Assembly: GCA_024278455.1 (NCBI GenBank)
Contig: JAJRTE010000306.1
Coordinates: forward strand, 17,605-81,604
DNA from: Myxococcota bacterium
GTDB taxonomy: Bacteria; Myxococcota_A; UBA796; JAJRTE01
Direction of reading: 5' to 3'
Length of the DNA: 64,000 nt
The translations under genes were made by a program, and so were the position numbers. The notes under the pieces are model-generated. The model was given only the letters and a program-made list of their open reading frames with translations, did not search any database and was not told where the DNA came from. This document shows positions 38,942 to 47,365 of the stretch, in pieces. Position 1 is the stretch's first letter. The number at the start of each line of letters is the position of its first letter.

Positions 38942-39856
38942 ATGCGAGTGGACGAGGGGTTTTTCGACGGGTGCGATGGAACGCGATTGTTCTACCGGGC
39001 AGCGGGAGAAGGTCCCGACATGGTGGCATGCAACGGCATCGGTGTATCCACATTCTTCTGGAAGAGGTGGGAGGCCCACTTCCGCGGGCGGTTTCGCTTC
39101 GTGACATGGGACTACCGGGGTCACGGGCGTTCCGATCCTCCCAAGGACCCCGCTCGCGTGGACATGGAGACCCTGGCCGATGATCTGCACCGGCTTGCCG
39201 CGCACATCGAGATGTCCCGGCCGATCGTGTTCGGCCACAGCATGGGCGTCCAGGTCGCTCTGGAATACTACCGCAGGTACCGGGAACAGGTCGGAGCGCT
39301 GGTGCCGGTACTGGGTTCCTACGGGAAACCGGCCGACACGTTCCTCGATTTCCGGTACAGCCGGCCCGTCTTCGACCTGATGATCAAGGCAGCGAAGCGC
39401 AACCCCAAGGTGGCCTCACACATCCACCGGATGGTGTTCGACCCCCGCTACGCCATCACAGGCTCCGGCATCATCGGCCTGATCGACCGGCTCTACTGCC
39501 CGGCCGAAGCGATGAGGGACTATTTCACGCACATCAGTTCGCTCGATACGATGATGCTCCTGGCCATGGGCCAACACATGGCAGACCATTCTGCTCGAGA
39601 TGTCCTGGGTTCGGTGACTGTGCCGGTGTTGATCGTGGCGGGAGAGAAGGACCTGTTGACCCCCATCCACCTGTCCCTGGAGATGCAACGGTTGATTCCC
39701 GGGGCAGAGCTTCTCTTCGTGCGCGACGGCACCCACACATCCTTGATCGAACAGCCGTCGGTCATCTTGGCCGGTCTCGATGGGTTCCTGGCTCGACACG
39801 ACCTCGAGCCCGGGACCGCTCAGGCCGAAGACATCGCTGCGAGCGCGCCGGCCTGA
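38942..39856 (+). CDS. Alpha/beta hydrolase
   Basis: A 304-residue soluble enzyme; ATG 38942 follows GGGGGAGAAT. The nucleophile elbow is FGHSMGVQVAL (Ser at about 100), the acid is likely Asp in VAGEKDLLTP and the base His in RDGTHTSLIEQP. TWDYRGHGRSDPP is the usual preceding loop. The broad family includes esterases, haloperoxidase-like and C-C bond hydrolases; nothing in the sequence fixes the substrate. The gene converges with the RecG-like gene, leaving only 2 nt between stops, and no terminator is visible. Confidence 0.85.
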   Translation: MRVDEGFFDGCDGTRLFYRAAGEGPDMVACNGIGVSTFFWKRWEAHFRGRFRFVTWDYRGHGRSDPPKDPARVDMETLADDLHRLAAHIEMSRPIVFGHSMGVQVALEYYRRYREQVGALVPVLGSYGKPADTFLDFRYSRPVFDLMIKAAKRNPKVASHIHRMVFDPRYAITGSGIIGLIDRLYCPAEAMRDYFTHISSLDTMMLLAMGQHMADHSARDVLGSVTVPVLIVAGEKDLLTPIHLSLEMQRLIPGAELLFVRDGTHTSLIEQPSVILAGLDGFLARHDLEPGTAQAEDIAASAPA

Positions 39857-39858
39857 AG

Positions 39859-42800
39859 TCAGGAACCGGACGGAGAGGTTTCGGGCGGCAGGGGGACGCT
39901 TTCGGCGAGAGAACCCCACCGTGCTCGAGCCAGCCTGGCGAGGGCATGACCCGCCTCCACATCCCGGGACTCGGGACTCCCATCCACCCACCGAAAGGCC
40001 TCCCGGCGGGCGCGCTCCAACTCGTCACGGTGCACGAGGAGGTCTGCAACGGCGAGGTCGGTGAGCGGTTGATTCCGCATGCCGGGATAGTTGCGCCATC
40101 CCTCCTCTTCGCAGTCGCGTTTCGCAAGCAAGAACCCGTCATCGTTCTCGGCGACAACCGATAGCCGCTCCATCGCACCCGTGCCGGCATCCGGGCTGGG
40201 AACGAGAAACACCGCCGGCTCCTCGATGCTCTGGCTGGTCATCGCCCTCAATGCGTTGATCCGGCTCAAGGACAACTGGTCCGCCCGATCGACTATCATC
40301 AGCGACGTGCGGTGGGTGGCAAGACGGGGATCCGGTTCCGCGGGAGTCACCATGATCTGGATCTCGCGGTTGGCGAACTTCTCGACCATGGTCCGCTGCT
40401 CTGCCGGGTGCAGGCGATGGTGCAGGTAGCCCACCGGTATCCCCGGAAACACCTCATCCCGCAACCTTCCGGCGTTGGTCATGATCGTCTGAACGGCGCG
40501 CTGGTGGTTCTCCCCCTGTCGCGGCACGCAGTACACCATCTGTTGGCCTTCCTTCAGCGAAGACCTGATGTGCTCCTCGATGTGAACCCGGTTCTCCTCG
40601 CCGACCACTTCGGTACGGATGTGCGACCTACCCGTCGCAGGTTGCCTCAACTCCGACCAGGTGCTGTCGCCACGAAGGGTCTGCAACAAGACGGGGTGAA
40701 CAGGAACCGCGGAGAGGACCAACACATCCGGCGTGTTCGCCTGCCGCTTGAACAGCTTCCGATCGTGACGCCCAATGGTCTCTCCTTCGTGAATGACCAC
40801 CAGTCCGAGACGCTTGAACATCTGCCGGCCGTTGTGGAACAACTCCGCCGTTCCCACCACCAGGGGACATTCGCCTCGCCGAATGGCCTGAGAGAGCTTC
40901 TCACGAGCACGGCCACGAGCAGCCGACGACAAGATCTCTACCTCCACCCCCACCGGTCCCAGGAGGTTGCGCAGGACCCATGCCACCTTCTCCGCCCAAA
41001 ATTCGTCCGACACCACCACCGCTACTTGCCAGTCCGTGTCCACCACGTGCAGTATCGCCGACGCTGCCAGGAGGAAGGCGCCGGCTCGAGGATCCGCATG
41101 CAGGTACCTGAACATGGGATGAGTGGCTGCCAGGTCCCGCTTGATCTCCTCCATCGCCGCTGCCTGGTCCTCGGTCAGCGGCGACACCTTCTGCAGAAGC
41201 CGGGCCACTCGCCCGTGCACCAATCGGCGAGGCTGGCCCGGCTCGTTCGCCAGCACCTTCCGGCCGTGTGCCAGGGCGAACTGAAGCAAAAACAGTTCGT
41301 GGAACGCAAGGGTCCGCCAGAACGGCGTGGTGCGGGCACGGCAGGAAGCCGCGTCGGCATCCGGCGGTGGGAAGTGGGCCAGACGCAGGGCCTCCTCGTA
41401 GTCCAGAAGACCTTGGCGCCGTCTCGTGGCTTCAGGAAGAGGATCGCGGACGCTGCCCCGTACCCTCTCCAGCGCTTCGTGCACGATACGCCGAAACACT
41501 TTCTGGCCAACACCCTCCATCGGCTCGTACACCGGCACTATCCTGCCCAGATTCAAGGCTTCCTCGTCCGCTCCGCCGCCGACCGGCTCCGTGTCAGGCT
41601 CCTCGATCACCTGGCGACCTCCGGCTTTCGTAACCTTCCCCCACGCAAGCAACCGCGAGCCCACTCGAAAACGGTTGCGGAGGTAGTTCGACCGGACGTT
41701 GCGCCACACACACGCGATGGCCCCCTCATCGTCCCGAATGACCACCACGAGGTCACGTCGTCCTCCCTCGGAGTGGAGTTCGCTCGAGTCGATGACACCG
41801 AGCACGACATGGGATTCTCCTTCGCACACCGCGCTGATTGCCGTGACCTGGCGGCGATCGTGGTAGTCGACTGGAAGTCGAAGCAGCAGATCCCCGATAG
41901 TCTTGATTCCCTTCTTGCCAAGGGCCGCGCCAAGCCGGGCACCGACACCCTTCACCTCCGTCAGAGGTAAGGCCAGCCGATCTTCCGCCGTTCCCGGTTC
42001 GCTGTCGGCGACCATCGGGCCGGATCCATCCCCGTCGCCTCCACGGCCCCCGGTCCCCCGCACCCCTTTCTTCCGCCTCCGCCTGCGGCTCCTTCCGCTT
42101 CGACCGGCTTCCTTCACCTGTTCAGTCTTCCCTTCGCCTCGATCCGCCCCGTCCGCGACCATTTCCACCTCTTTCGTCACCGGACCGGCAAGCAAACGCC
42201 CTGCTGGCACACCCCCTCCCCGGCGGACAAGCTCTTCGAAAAACTCCTCGATCGTCGATTCGCCATCGTCCTCGAGGGGATCGTGCAACGATACGACACC
42301 TTCGGCAATCTGCCCAATCTCGTCCTCGTGGTCCTCCCCGTCCCCAACATCCTCCCCGTCATCCACAACGGGCGCCTCTTCCTCGTCTCCGTCCTGCGGC
42401 GAGGCGGGGACAATCACCTCCTCTTCGTCGTCTTCCTCCTCCCCGCCATCATCGTCCTCCTCGTTCGGCTCCTCCTCGACCTCTTCGTGTACCTCTTCCT
42501 CACACTCCAGTTCCTCCTCGTCGTCTTCCTCTCCCTCTCCCTCTTCCTCGTCCTCCTCCTCGACCTCTTCGTCTACTTCTTCCTCTTCCTCTCCCTCTTC
42601 CTCGTCCTCGGGCTCCTCCTCGACCTCTTCGTCTACCTCTTCCTCAAACTCCAGTTCCTCCTCGATGTCTCCCTCTTCGCCATCCACCTCTGTCCCTTCG
42701 TCCTCTTCAACGTGCCTCTCTTCCGGTGCTTCGATGCCAGAGCCGGGAGGCGTGGCGCCGTCTTCGCCATCGTCGCGGGGACACGAATCCAACTTGCCAG

Positions 42801-44280
42801 CGGTTGCTTTGTCCTCCAGGTGGCGTGATTCCCCGGCCGTCGCTCCGGCGGCGAGGATTTCGGGGCCCTCTCGTCCTGCGTCCTCGATGCCAGTGGCCGT
42901 GGCGATGTCTCCTTCTCGAGCAACCGTGCTTTCAGGAGGCGCCAAGTCGCCGTCGGATGTGGGCGGGGGTTCCACTTTTTCAATGAAATCCGCAACATCG
43001 CCCAGGGTGAGGTCGTGGTAAAGCCCGTCGGGAGTCAGCGCATCGGGAAGGCCGTCCAGGGGAGGGAGGTCGATGGGCAGGGCCGGGGGAGGCTCCTCAC
43101 GCGTCGCCGGGCCCGGCGTTACGTCAGGAGAACCGTTCGTTTGGGCGGGCGGCGGCGTGTCCTGGTCACGGGCACCGGGCGCGGTGGCCCGGTTGCCAAC
43201 GGGACCGCCGTCCTTCTGTTTGGCAGTCTTCTTGCGCCTGCCACGACGGCCGGCTTTTCGGCGCGTCGCGGTTGGCGCTGTTGGACCTGCGGAAGAGGGG
43301 GCGGATGGAACCTCGTCGCCGGCACCTGGAGGGGGGGGCAGGTCGGCCACGTAAGCTCCCGAAGGGCTGCGCAGCAGCGCGGTTCGGCGCGGTCTTCCCC
43401 ATGACAGGTCCTGGTCGGACCTTTCACGGTATGCCACTGCCACGTCACGGTACACCGGCATGACGCGCTTCTTGGGCCGCCTGGCGCTCTTCTTCCGTTT
43501 CTTCCTGGGGTCCTCCCCTTTCTTTCGGGGGGGCTGGGCGGGGTCATTGCGCCGCTTCCCCTTCCCCTGCCGGTCTGTCCCACGATTGCGCTGGGCGGGA
43601 GTAGGCGGTTTTTCTGCGTTTCGTGCGCCTTTCCCACGCTTCTCGGGCGAACGGCCATCCGCGGCGCCGGGCTGGCCGTTGGTTCGTTTCGACGCTGCTT
43701 CGGGACGATCTCCCTGGCCGGATGGGCGAGGTGGCTCCTGAGTGTCGCCGCCGGTGGGCCGGGCCCCCGATCCGGTTGCAGGTGGCGACCTGTCCGGAGC
43801 GACGGGCGCTCCATCGCGCGTTGGGCCGGGGTCGCGTCTTTTCGTGGCGCTGGACGAGGTGCCCTCGGCGGGGGCCGGCGCACCGGCCCTCTCCTCGTGA
43901 CCGGGGCCCATGTCAGGATCCGGGGCCCGGTCGTGCACCAAGGAACGAACCTGGGTTTCGATGGTCTTCAACGCGGCAAGCGCGTTCGCCACGACGTCAC
44001 GGCGGCGGTCCAGGGCCAGGCGGGAGAAGGACTCGAAGTCGTGCTGAATGCGCTGAAGCGTGGCCAGGTGGTCGGGGAGCCGGGCGGCGGTCAACGCCTG
44101 GCGAACGACAGCCAGCACGGCCTCGTCGAGGCCCTTGACAGTCTCGAGGTTGGCAAACTTGTTGTCGGCGACATACGCCAGCGGCTTGCACAACGCCCCG
44201 ACATAGCGAAGCAGCACATCCGAACTCGCCCGGTCTTTTTCCCTGTCGTACTGTTCCATCGACTCGCCCTGGGTCCCCAT
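39859..44280 (-). CDS. Giant RecG-related protein with degenerate helicase motifs and a charged 800-residue extension
   Basis: A 1473-residue protein; ATG 44280 is 7 nt after the greA stop (an in-frame ATG at 44259 is also possible). Residues about 1-110 form a helical domain. About 110-520 is Arg/Lys/Pro-rich, about 520-650 almost pure Glu/Asp, then a basic patch. From about 790 the sequence follows RecG: VKGVGARLGAALGKKGI, then LLLRLPVDYHDRR and an OB-like wedge. In the helicase core the RecG order is kept, but key motifs are gone: Walker A (GDVGSGKT in RecG) reads ADPRAGAF at 1062-1069; the DEQH box reads HEGET (1164-1168); TATPIPRT reads SAVPVHPV; the QLRGRVGR arginine motif reads INALRAMTSQ. 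It should not hydrolyse ATP. Co-transcribed with greA. Confidence 0.75.
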   Translation of the reverse strand: MGTQGESMEQYDREKDRASSDVLLRYVGALCKPLAYVADNKFANLETVKGLDEAVLAVVRQALTAARLPDHLATLQRIQHDFESFSRLALDRRRDVVANALAALKTIETQVRSLVHDRAPDPDMGPGHEERAGAPAPAEGTSSSATKRRDPGPTRDGAPVAPDRSPPATGSGARPTGGDTQEPPRPSGQGDRPEAASKRTNGQPGAADGRSPEKRGKGARNAEKPPTPAQRNRGTDRQGKGKRRNDPAQPPRKKGEDPRKKRKKSARRPKKRVMPVYRDVAVAYRERSDQDLSWGRPRRTALLRSPSGAYVADLPPPPGAGDEVPSAPSSAGPTAPTATRRKAGRRGRRKKTAKQKDGGPVGNRATAPGARDQDTPPPAQTNGSPDVTPGPATREEPPPALPIDLPPLDGLPDALTPDGLYHDLTLGDVADFIEKVEPPPTSDGDLAPPESTVAREGDIATATGIEDAGREGPEILAAGATAGESRHLEDKATAGKLDSCPRDDGEDGATPPGSGIEAPEERHVEEDEGTEVDGEEGDIEEELEFEEEVDEEVEEEPEDEEEGEEEEEVDEEVEEEDEEEGEGEEDDEEELECEEEVHEEVEEEPNEEDDDGGEEEDDEEEVIVPASPQDGDEEEAPVVDDGEDVGDGEDHEDEIGQIAEGVVSLHDPLEDDGESTIEEFFEELVRRGGGVPAGRLLAGPVTKEVEMVADGADRGEGKTEQVKEAGRSGRSRRRRRKKGVRGTGGRGGDGDGSGPMVADSEPGTAEDRLALPLTEVKGVGARLGAALGKKGIKTIGDLLLRLPVDYHDRRQVTAISAVCEGESHVVLGVIDSSELHSEGGRRDLVVVIRDDEGAIACVWRNVRSNYLRNRFRVGSRLLAWGKVTKAGGRQVIEEPDTEPVGGGADEEALNLGRIVPVYEPMEGVGQKVFRRIVHEALERVRGSVRDPLPEATRRRQGLLDYEEALRLAHFPPPDADAASCRARTTPFWRTLAFHELFLLQFALAHGRKVLANEPGQPRRLVHGRVARLLQKVSPLTEDQAAAMEEIKRDLAATHPMFRYLHADPRAGAFLLAASAILHVVDTDWQVAVVVSDEFWAEKVAWVLRNLLGPVGVEVEILSSAARGRAREKLSQAIRRGECPLVVGTAELFHNGRQMFKRLGLVVIHEGETIGRHDRKLFKRQANTPDVLVLSAVPVHPVLLQTLRGDSTWSELRQPATGRSHIRTEVVGEENRVHIEEHIRSSLKEGQQMVYCVPRQGENHQRAVQTIMTNAGRLRDEVFPGIPVGYLHHRLHPAEQRTMVEKFANREIQIMVTPAEPDPRLATHRTSLMIVDRADQLSLSRINALRAMTSQSIEEPAVFLVPSPDAGTGAMERLSVVAENDDGFLLAKRDCEEEGWRNYPGMRNQPLTDLAVADLLVHRDELERARREAFRWVDGSPESRDVEAGHALARLARARWGSLAESVPLPPETSPSGS

Positions 44281-44287
44281 CTGGAGC

Positions 44288-44761
44288 CTACCTGAATTCG
44301 ATGCCGACGATCTCGAACTCCCGAGTGCCTTTCGGGACGGCCACGCGAACCGAATCGCCTTCTTCCTTTCCGACCAGCGCCCTGCCGATCGGGGATGCGA
44401 TCGAGATGCGCCCCGCCTTGACGTCGACCTCGTCCACCCCCACGATCTGGTAGCTGATTTCTTCGTCGGTCTCAACATCGACGAGATGAACCGTTGCCCC
44501 GAAGCACACCTTGTCGGACGCCAACTTCGTCGGGTCGATCACCTCGGCCTGGGAGAGCTTCTTCTCGATTTCGCCGATTCTCCTGTTCAGGATCGCAAGG
44601 CGCTCCTTGGCGTCGTCGTACTCTGAATTCTCGGAGAGATCGCCCCGGGCCGCGGCTTCGCCGATATCTTTGACCACCTTCGGCCGTTCCACGGTTTTCA
44701 AGGTGTCCAATTCGTCCTTCATCCGCTGATAGCCCGTCGGCGTCATGGGTACTCTACTCAT
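44288..44761 (-). CDS. greA: Transcription elongation factor GreA
   Basis: A 157-residue cytoplasmic factor; ATG 44761 lies behind GATGAGG. The N-terminal coiled-coil ends in the acidic tip ARGDLSENSEYDDAKE, whose acidic residues coordinate the RNA-cleavage metal in RNA polymerase. The C-terminal FKBP-like domain (GRISIASPIGRALVGKEEGD) is complete. GreA rescues backtracked polymerase. It is followed at 7 nt by the RecG-like pseudo-helicase, so the two are likely one operon, linking that protein to transcription or genome-maintenance context. Confidence 0.95.
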   Translation of the reverse strand: MSRVPMTPTGYQRMKDELDTLKTVERPKVVKDIGEAAARGDLSENSEYDDAKERLAILNRRIGEIEKKLSQAEVIDPTKLASDKVCFGATVHLVDVETDEEISYQIVGVDEVDVKAGRISIASPIGRALVGKEEGDSVRVAVPKGTREFEIVGIEFR

Positions 44762-44935
44762 TCACGTCCTCATCGTTTCCAGGGTTCTTTGTCCATGCGA
44801 GCAGACCTGGCAGTGCGCGCCAGGCCTGGTTCCGGAGGGCATCGCGAGCCCGCGCCCGGTCGCTTCGGCGGGCACGCGGGCTTCCAGGGCAGGTCCGGCC
44901 CAGCGGCCGTGACACGACTCCCACCGGCGCCGGGG

Positions 44936-45331
44936 TCAGGGCGACCCCCCAAAAACACTCTGCTCGGCCGTGTGGGTGATGGAGAAAGAGAGCACGGTCG
45001 GCTCCAGGATGTCAAACGGGTAGGTGATCTCCACTTCGTAGTCCACCCACGCCTGGACTTCATCGTCCCGGGTCCTGGCGAAGTTGACATCCTGGGCGGC
45101 AATGCTGGTGACCTGGGCGACCTCGAGGTTGTACTTCAGTTGTTTCTTGACCTCGTCGAGACTGGGTGTCACATTTGCCCACTGATTGGCGGCTTGCTTC
45201 ACCAGCCGGCTGATACGGCTCTTCTCGATGTAGACGGGAATGTAAAGCTTGCCGGCGACCCCCGCGACGACGAGAAGTGCCAGGATGAACAGGGTGAACA
45301 GGTTGAACTTGCCCCGCTGGTTTGTCCTCAT
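44936..45331 (-). CDS. Small single-pass membrane protein of unknown function
   Basis: A 131-residue protein; ATG 45331 (MRTNQRGKF) follows TGGAG. The upstream open frame to 45490 overlaps ugd and looks non-coding. One transmembrane helix covers about 10-30 (LFTLFILALLVVAGVAG) after a basic N-terminus, leaving a periplasmic domain of about 100 residues (IPVYIEKSRISRLVKQAAN, then VQAWVDYEVEITYPFDI), reminiscent of small DUF4845-like proteins but not firmly assignable. It lies 19 nt downstream of ugd on the same strand and may belong to its operon. Confidence 0.65.
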   Translation of the reverse strand: MRTNQRGKFNLFTLFILALLVVAGVAGKLYIPVYIEKSRISRLVKQAANQWANVTPSLDEVKKQLKYNLEVAQVTSIAAQDVNFARTRDDEVQAWVDYEVEITYPFDILEPTVLSFSITHTAEQSVFGGSP

Positions 45332-45350
45332 GTGTCGCTCCAGAACGTGT

Positions 45351-46715
45351 TCATAACCCATCTTTCGCGCGGGCCGGGGGGCGCTCGTGAGCGCCGTTCC
45401 AGGGCGTGCGCCTGCCGATACAGTAGTGGACGAATCCCATTTCTTGCAGGATCTCCGTGTCGTAGATGTTGCGGCCATCGAAGATGACACGTTCCCTCAT
45501 GAGTTGCGCAATGCGCTTGAAGTCGGGGCGGCGAAACTCGTTCCATTCGGTGACCAGGGCGAGCGCATCGGCTCCCTCGAGCGCGCGATAGGCGCTCGGG
45601 GCGTAGGAAACGGCGTCGCCGAAAACAGACCGGGCCTCTTCCATGGCAACGGGGTCGAAGACGTTGACACGAGCGCCAGCCTCGAGCAACTGTGCAATGA
45701 GGACTCGAGACGGAGCCTCGCGCATGTCGTCGGTGCGAGGCTTGAACGAGAGTCCCCAGACGGCGATCAGGCGGTCGGCGAGATCGCCGTCGAAGTGCGC
45801 CACGATCTTCTTGCCGAGGAGATGTTTCTGGGCATCGTTGACGGCATCGACTGCCGCGATCAGGCGTGCGTCATACCCGGCTTCTCTGGCCGTGTGCCGG
45901 AGCGCCTTGACATCTTTCGGGAAGCAGGAACCGCCGTACCCGACCCCGGGGAAAAGGAATTGGAACCCAATCCGCTGGTCGGAACCCAACCCGCGCCGCA
46001 CCTCCCGGATGTCGGCCCCGACCTTCTCGCAAATGTTCGCGATCTCGTTGATGAACGAGATCTTGGTGGCGAGAAAGGCGTTCGAGGCATACTTGCACAT
46101 CTCCGCGCTGCGATTGTCCATGAACAGGATGGGGCGCTCGGTACGGACCAACGGGGCATAGAGGTACGCCATGACCTTGCGCGCCCTCTCGCTGCCGGTC
46201 CCGACCACGATCCTGTCAGGGCGCATGAAATCGTCGATTGCACACCCCTCCTTCAGGAATTCCGGGTTGGAGACGACGTCGAAATCCGCACCCCGTGGCG
46301 CGTTTTGCGCGATGACCTCCTGGACCTGCACGGCGGTTCCAACCGGCACCGTGCTCTTGATCACGACCACCGTGTGATGTGGGCCCAGGCTGGCGCCGAT
46401 GTCGGCCGCCACCGCCATCACGGTTCCCAGGTCAGCGGCTCCGTTCTCGGATTGCGGTGTTCCGACACCGATGTAGACGACTTCGGAGCGCGCAACGACC
46501 CCGGTGAGTTCTCGCGCGAATGCGAGGCGTTGCTCCCGCACGTTGCGCCGGACCAGCTCTTCCAACCCGGGCTCGTAGATCGGGACCTCGCCCTCCAACA
46601 GGCTCCGGAGCTTGGCCTCATCGTTCTCCACGCACACGACGTCCTGGCCCATCTCGGCGAGACACGTGCCGACGACCAGCCCGACATACCCGGTTCCGAC
46701 CACGCAAATCCTCAA
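45351..46715 (-). CDS. ugd: UDP-glucose 6-dehydrogenase
   Basis: A 454-residue enzyme. The start is TTG at 46715 behind GGAGG. The N-terminal Rossmann domain begins RICVVGTGYVGLVVGTCLAEMG. The catalytic Cys264 sits in GYGGSCFPKDVKAL, and AEMCKYASNAFLATKISFINE is the typical central helix. It oxidises UDP-glucose twice with NAD+ to UDP-glucuronate, a precursor for capsule, LPS or exopolysaccharide sugars. The small membrane-protein gene follows. Divergent from rpsT; both promoters flank a terminator-like hairpin. Confidence 0.95.
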   Translation of the reverse strand: MRICVVGTGYVGLVVGTCLAEMGQDVVCVENDEAKLRSLLEGEVPIYEPGLEELVRRNVREQRLAFARELTGVVARSEVVYIGVGTPQSENGAADLGTVMAVAADIGASLGPHHTVVVIKSTVPVGTAVQVQEVIAQNAPRGADFDVVSNPEFLKEGCAIDDFMRPDRIVVGTGSERARKVMAYLYAPLVRTERPILFMDNRSAEMCKYASNAFLATKISFINEIANICEKVGADIREVRRGLGSDQRIGFQFLFPGVGYGGSCFPKDVKALRHTAREAGYDARLIAAVDAVNDAQKHLLGKKIVAHFDGDLADRLIAVWGLSFKPRTDDMREAPSRVLIAQLLEAGARVNVFDPVAMEEARSVFGDAVSYAPSAYRALEGADALALVTEWNEFRRPDFKRIAQLMRERVIFDGRNIYDTEILQEMGFVHYCIGRRTPWNGAHERPPARAKDGL

Positions 46716-46766
46716 GAAACCTCCATAGTTACCACTCCCGTCGCTACCGTCCCCCCAGGCACCCCC

Positions 46767-46796
46767 AACCTACTCCAGCAGCAGGCTGCTTGTCAA
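46767..46796 (-). promoter_or_regulatory. Candidate promoter of ugd
   Basis: On the minus strand TTGACA (46791-46796), 18-nt spacer, TAGGTT (46767-46772). Perfect -35 and weak -10; about 45 nt upstream of the TTG start. Confidence 0.45.
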
Positions 46797-46799
46797 TAC

Positions 46800-46837
46800 A
46801 AAACCCCGTGCTGCTCCGGCAGGAGCGGGGTTTTTTG
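46800..46837 (+). terminator. Isolated terminator-like hairpin between divergent ugd and rpsT
   Basis: AAAACCCCG pairs with CGGGGTTTT across a loop of about 16 nt, followed by further T residues on the plus strand (46831-46836). No plus-strand gene ends nearby. On the minus strand the run of T is shorter. It sits between the two divergent promoters. Confidence 0.7.
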
Positions 46838-46840
46838 TAG

Positions 46841-46868
46841 TTGACTTTCGGCCGCAGGGTGCTATAAG
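46841..46868 (+). promoter_or_regulatory. Promoter of rpsT
   Basis: TTGACT at 46841-46846, 16-nt spacer, TATAAG at 46863-46868; five of six consensus bases in each hexamer. Gives a leader of about 110 nt before the TTG start at 46988. Confidence 0.7.
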
Positions 46869-46987
46869 TTCGGTCACGATTCGATGATACCAACGGCGGC
46901 ACGGCAGGAACCCCGTGCGCTTCTCCCACGCGTGCCGCCGAAAACAGATCACCATGGACTGCTCGTTCATACCAGGGAGGCACGACG

Positions 46988-47260
46988 TTGGCCAATCACA
47001 AGTCCGCCTGGAAGCGCATTCGGCAGAATGTGAAGCGAAGGGCTCGCAACAACCACTACAAGACATTCATGAGAAACAAGGTCAAGGCCGTGAGAAAAGC
47101 CGTGAGCGACGGTGACGTCGAGGCGGCGCGAGCCGCACTCGCCGGCGCCATCTCGGCGCTGGACCGCGTGGCTTCCAAGGGCGTCATTCACCGCAACACG
47201 GCGGCAAGGTCCATCTCCCGGCTCAGCAAGGCCGTCCACAAGCTGGGCGCCAACCCCTGA
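46988..47260 (+). CDS. rpsT: 30S ribosomal protein S20
   Basis: A 90-residue basic protein. Translation begins at TTG 46988 behind AGGGAGG (46974-46980). The sequence has the S20 signature: ANHKSAWKRIRQNVKRRARN near the N-terminus and GVIHRNTAARSISRLSK near the end. S20 binds 16S rRNA early in 30S assembly. A rare start codon is known for rpsT in E. coli (TTG), where it takes part in autogenous control; the same start here is suggestive. It converges with holA. Confidence 0.97.
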   Translation: MANHKSAWKRIRQNVKRRARNNHYKTFMRNKVKAVRKAVSDGDVEAARAALAGAISALDRVASKGVIHRNTAARSISRLSKAVHKLGANP

Positions 47261-47365
47261 ACCTCCGGGCACGGCACGGCGGCGGGACCGGCACAATGCC
47301 ACCTGGCGCGCGGCGCGCCTTGCGCACCCATCCGCCATGGACGCCGCCGAGGAAGTCCCCACGCT

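Noticed and set aside
41903..43021. A serine-rich 372-codon plus-strand frame
   Set aside because: It is the complement of the Glu/Asp tract of the RecG-like protein; Ser/Pro runs arise from the same triplets.
44281..44478. Extension of the RecG-like protein into greA
   Set aside because: The frame is open, but it would overlap most of a well-conserved GreA C-terminus; ATG 44280, 7 nt after the greA stop, fits an operon.
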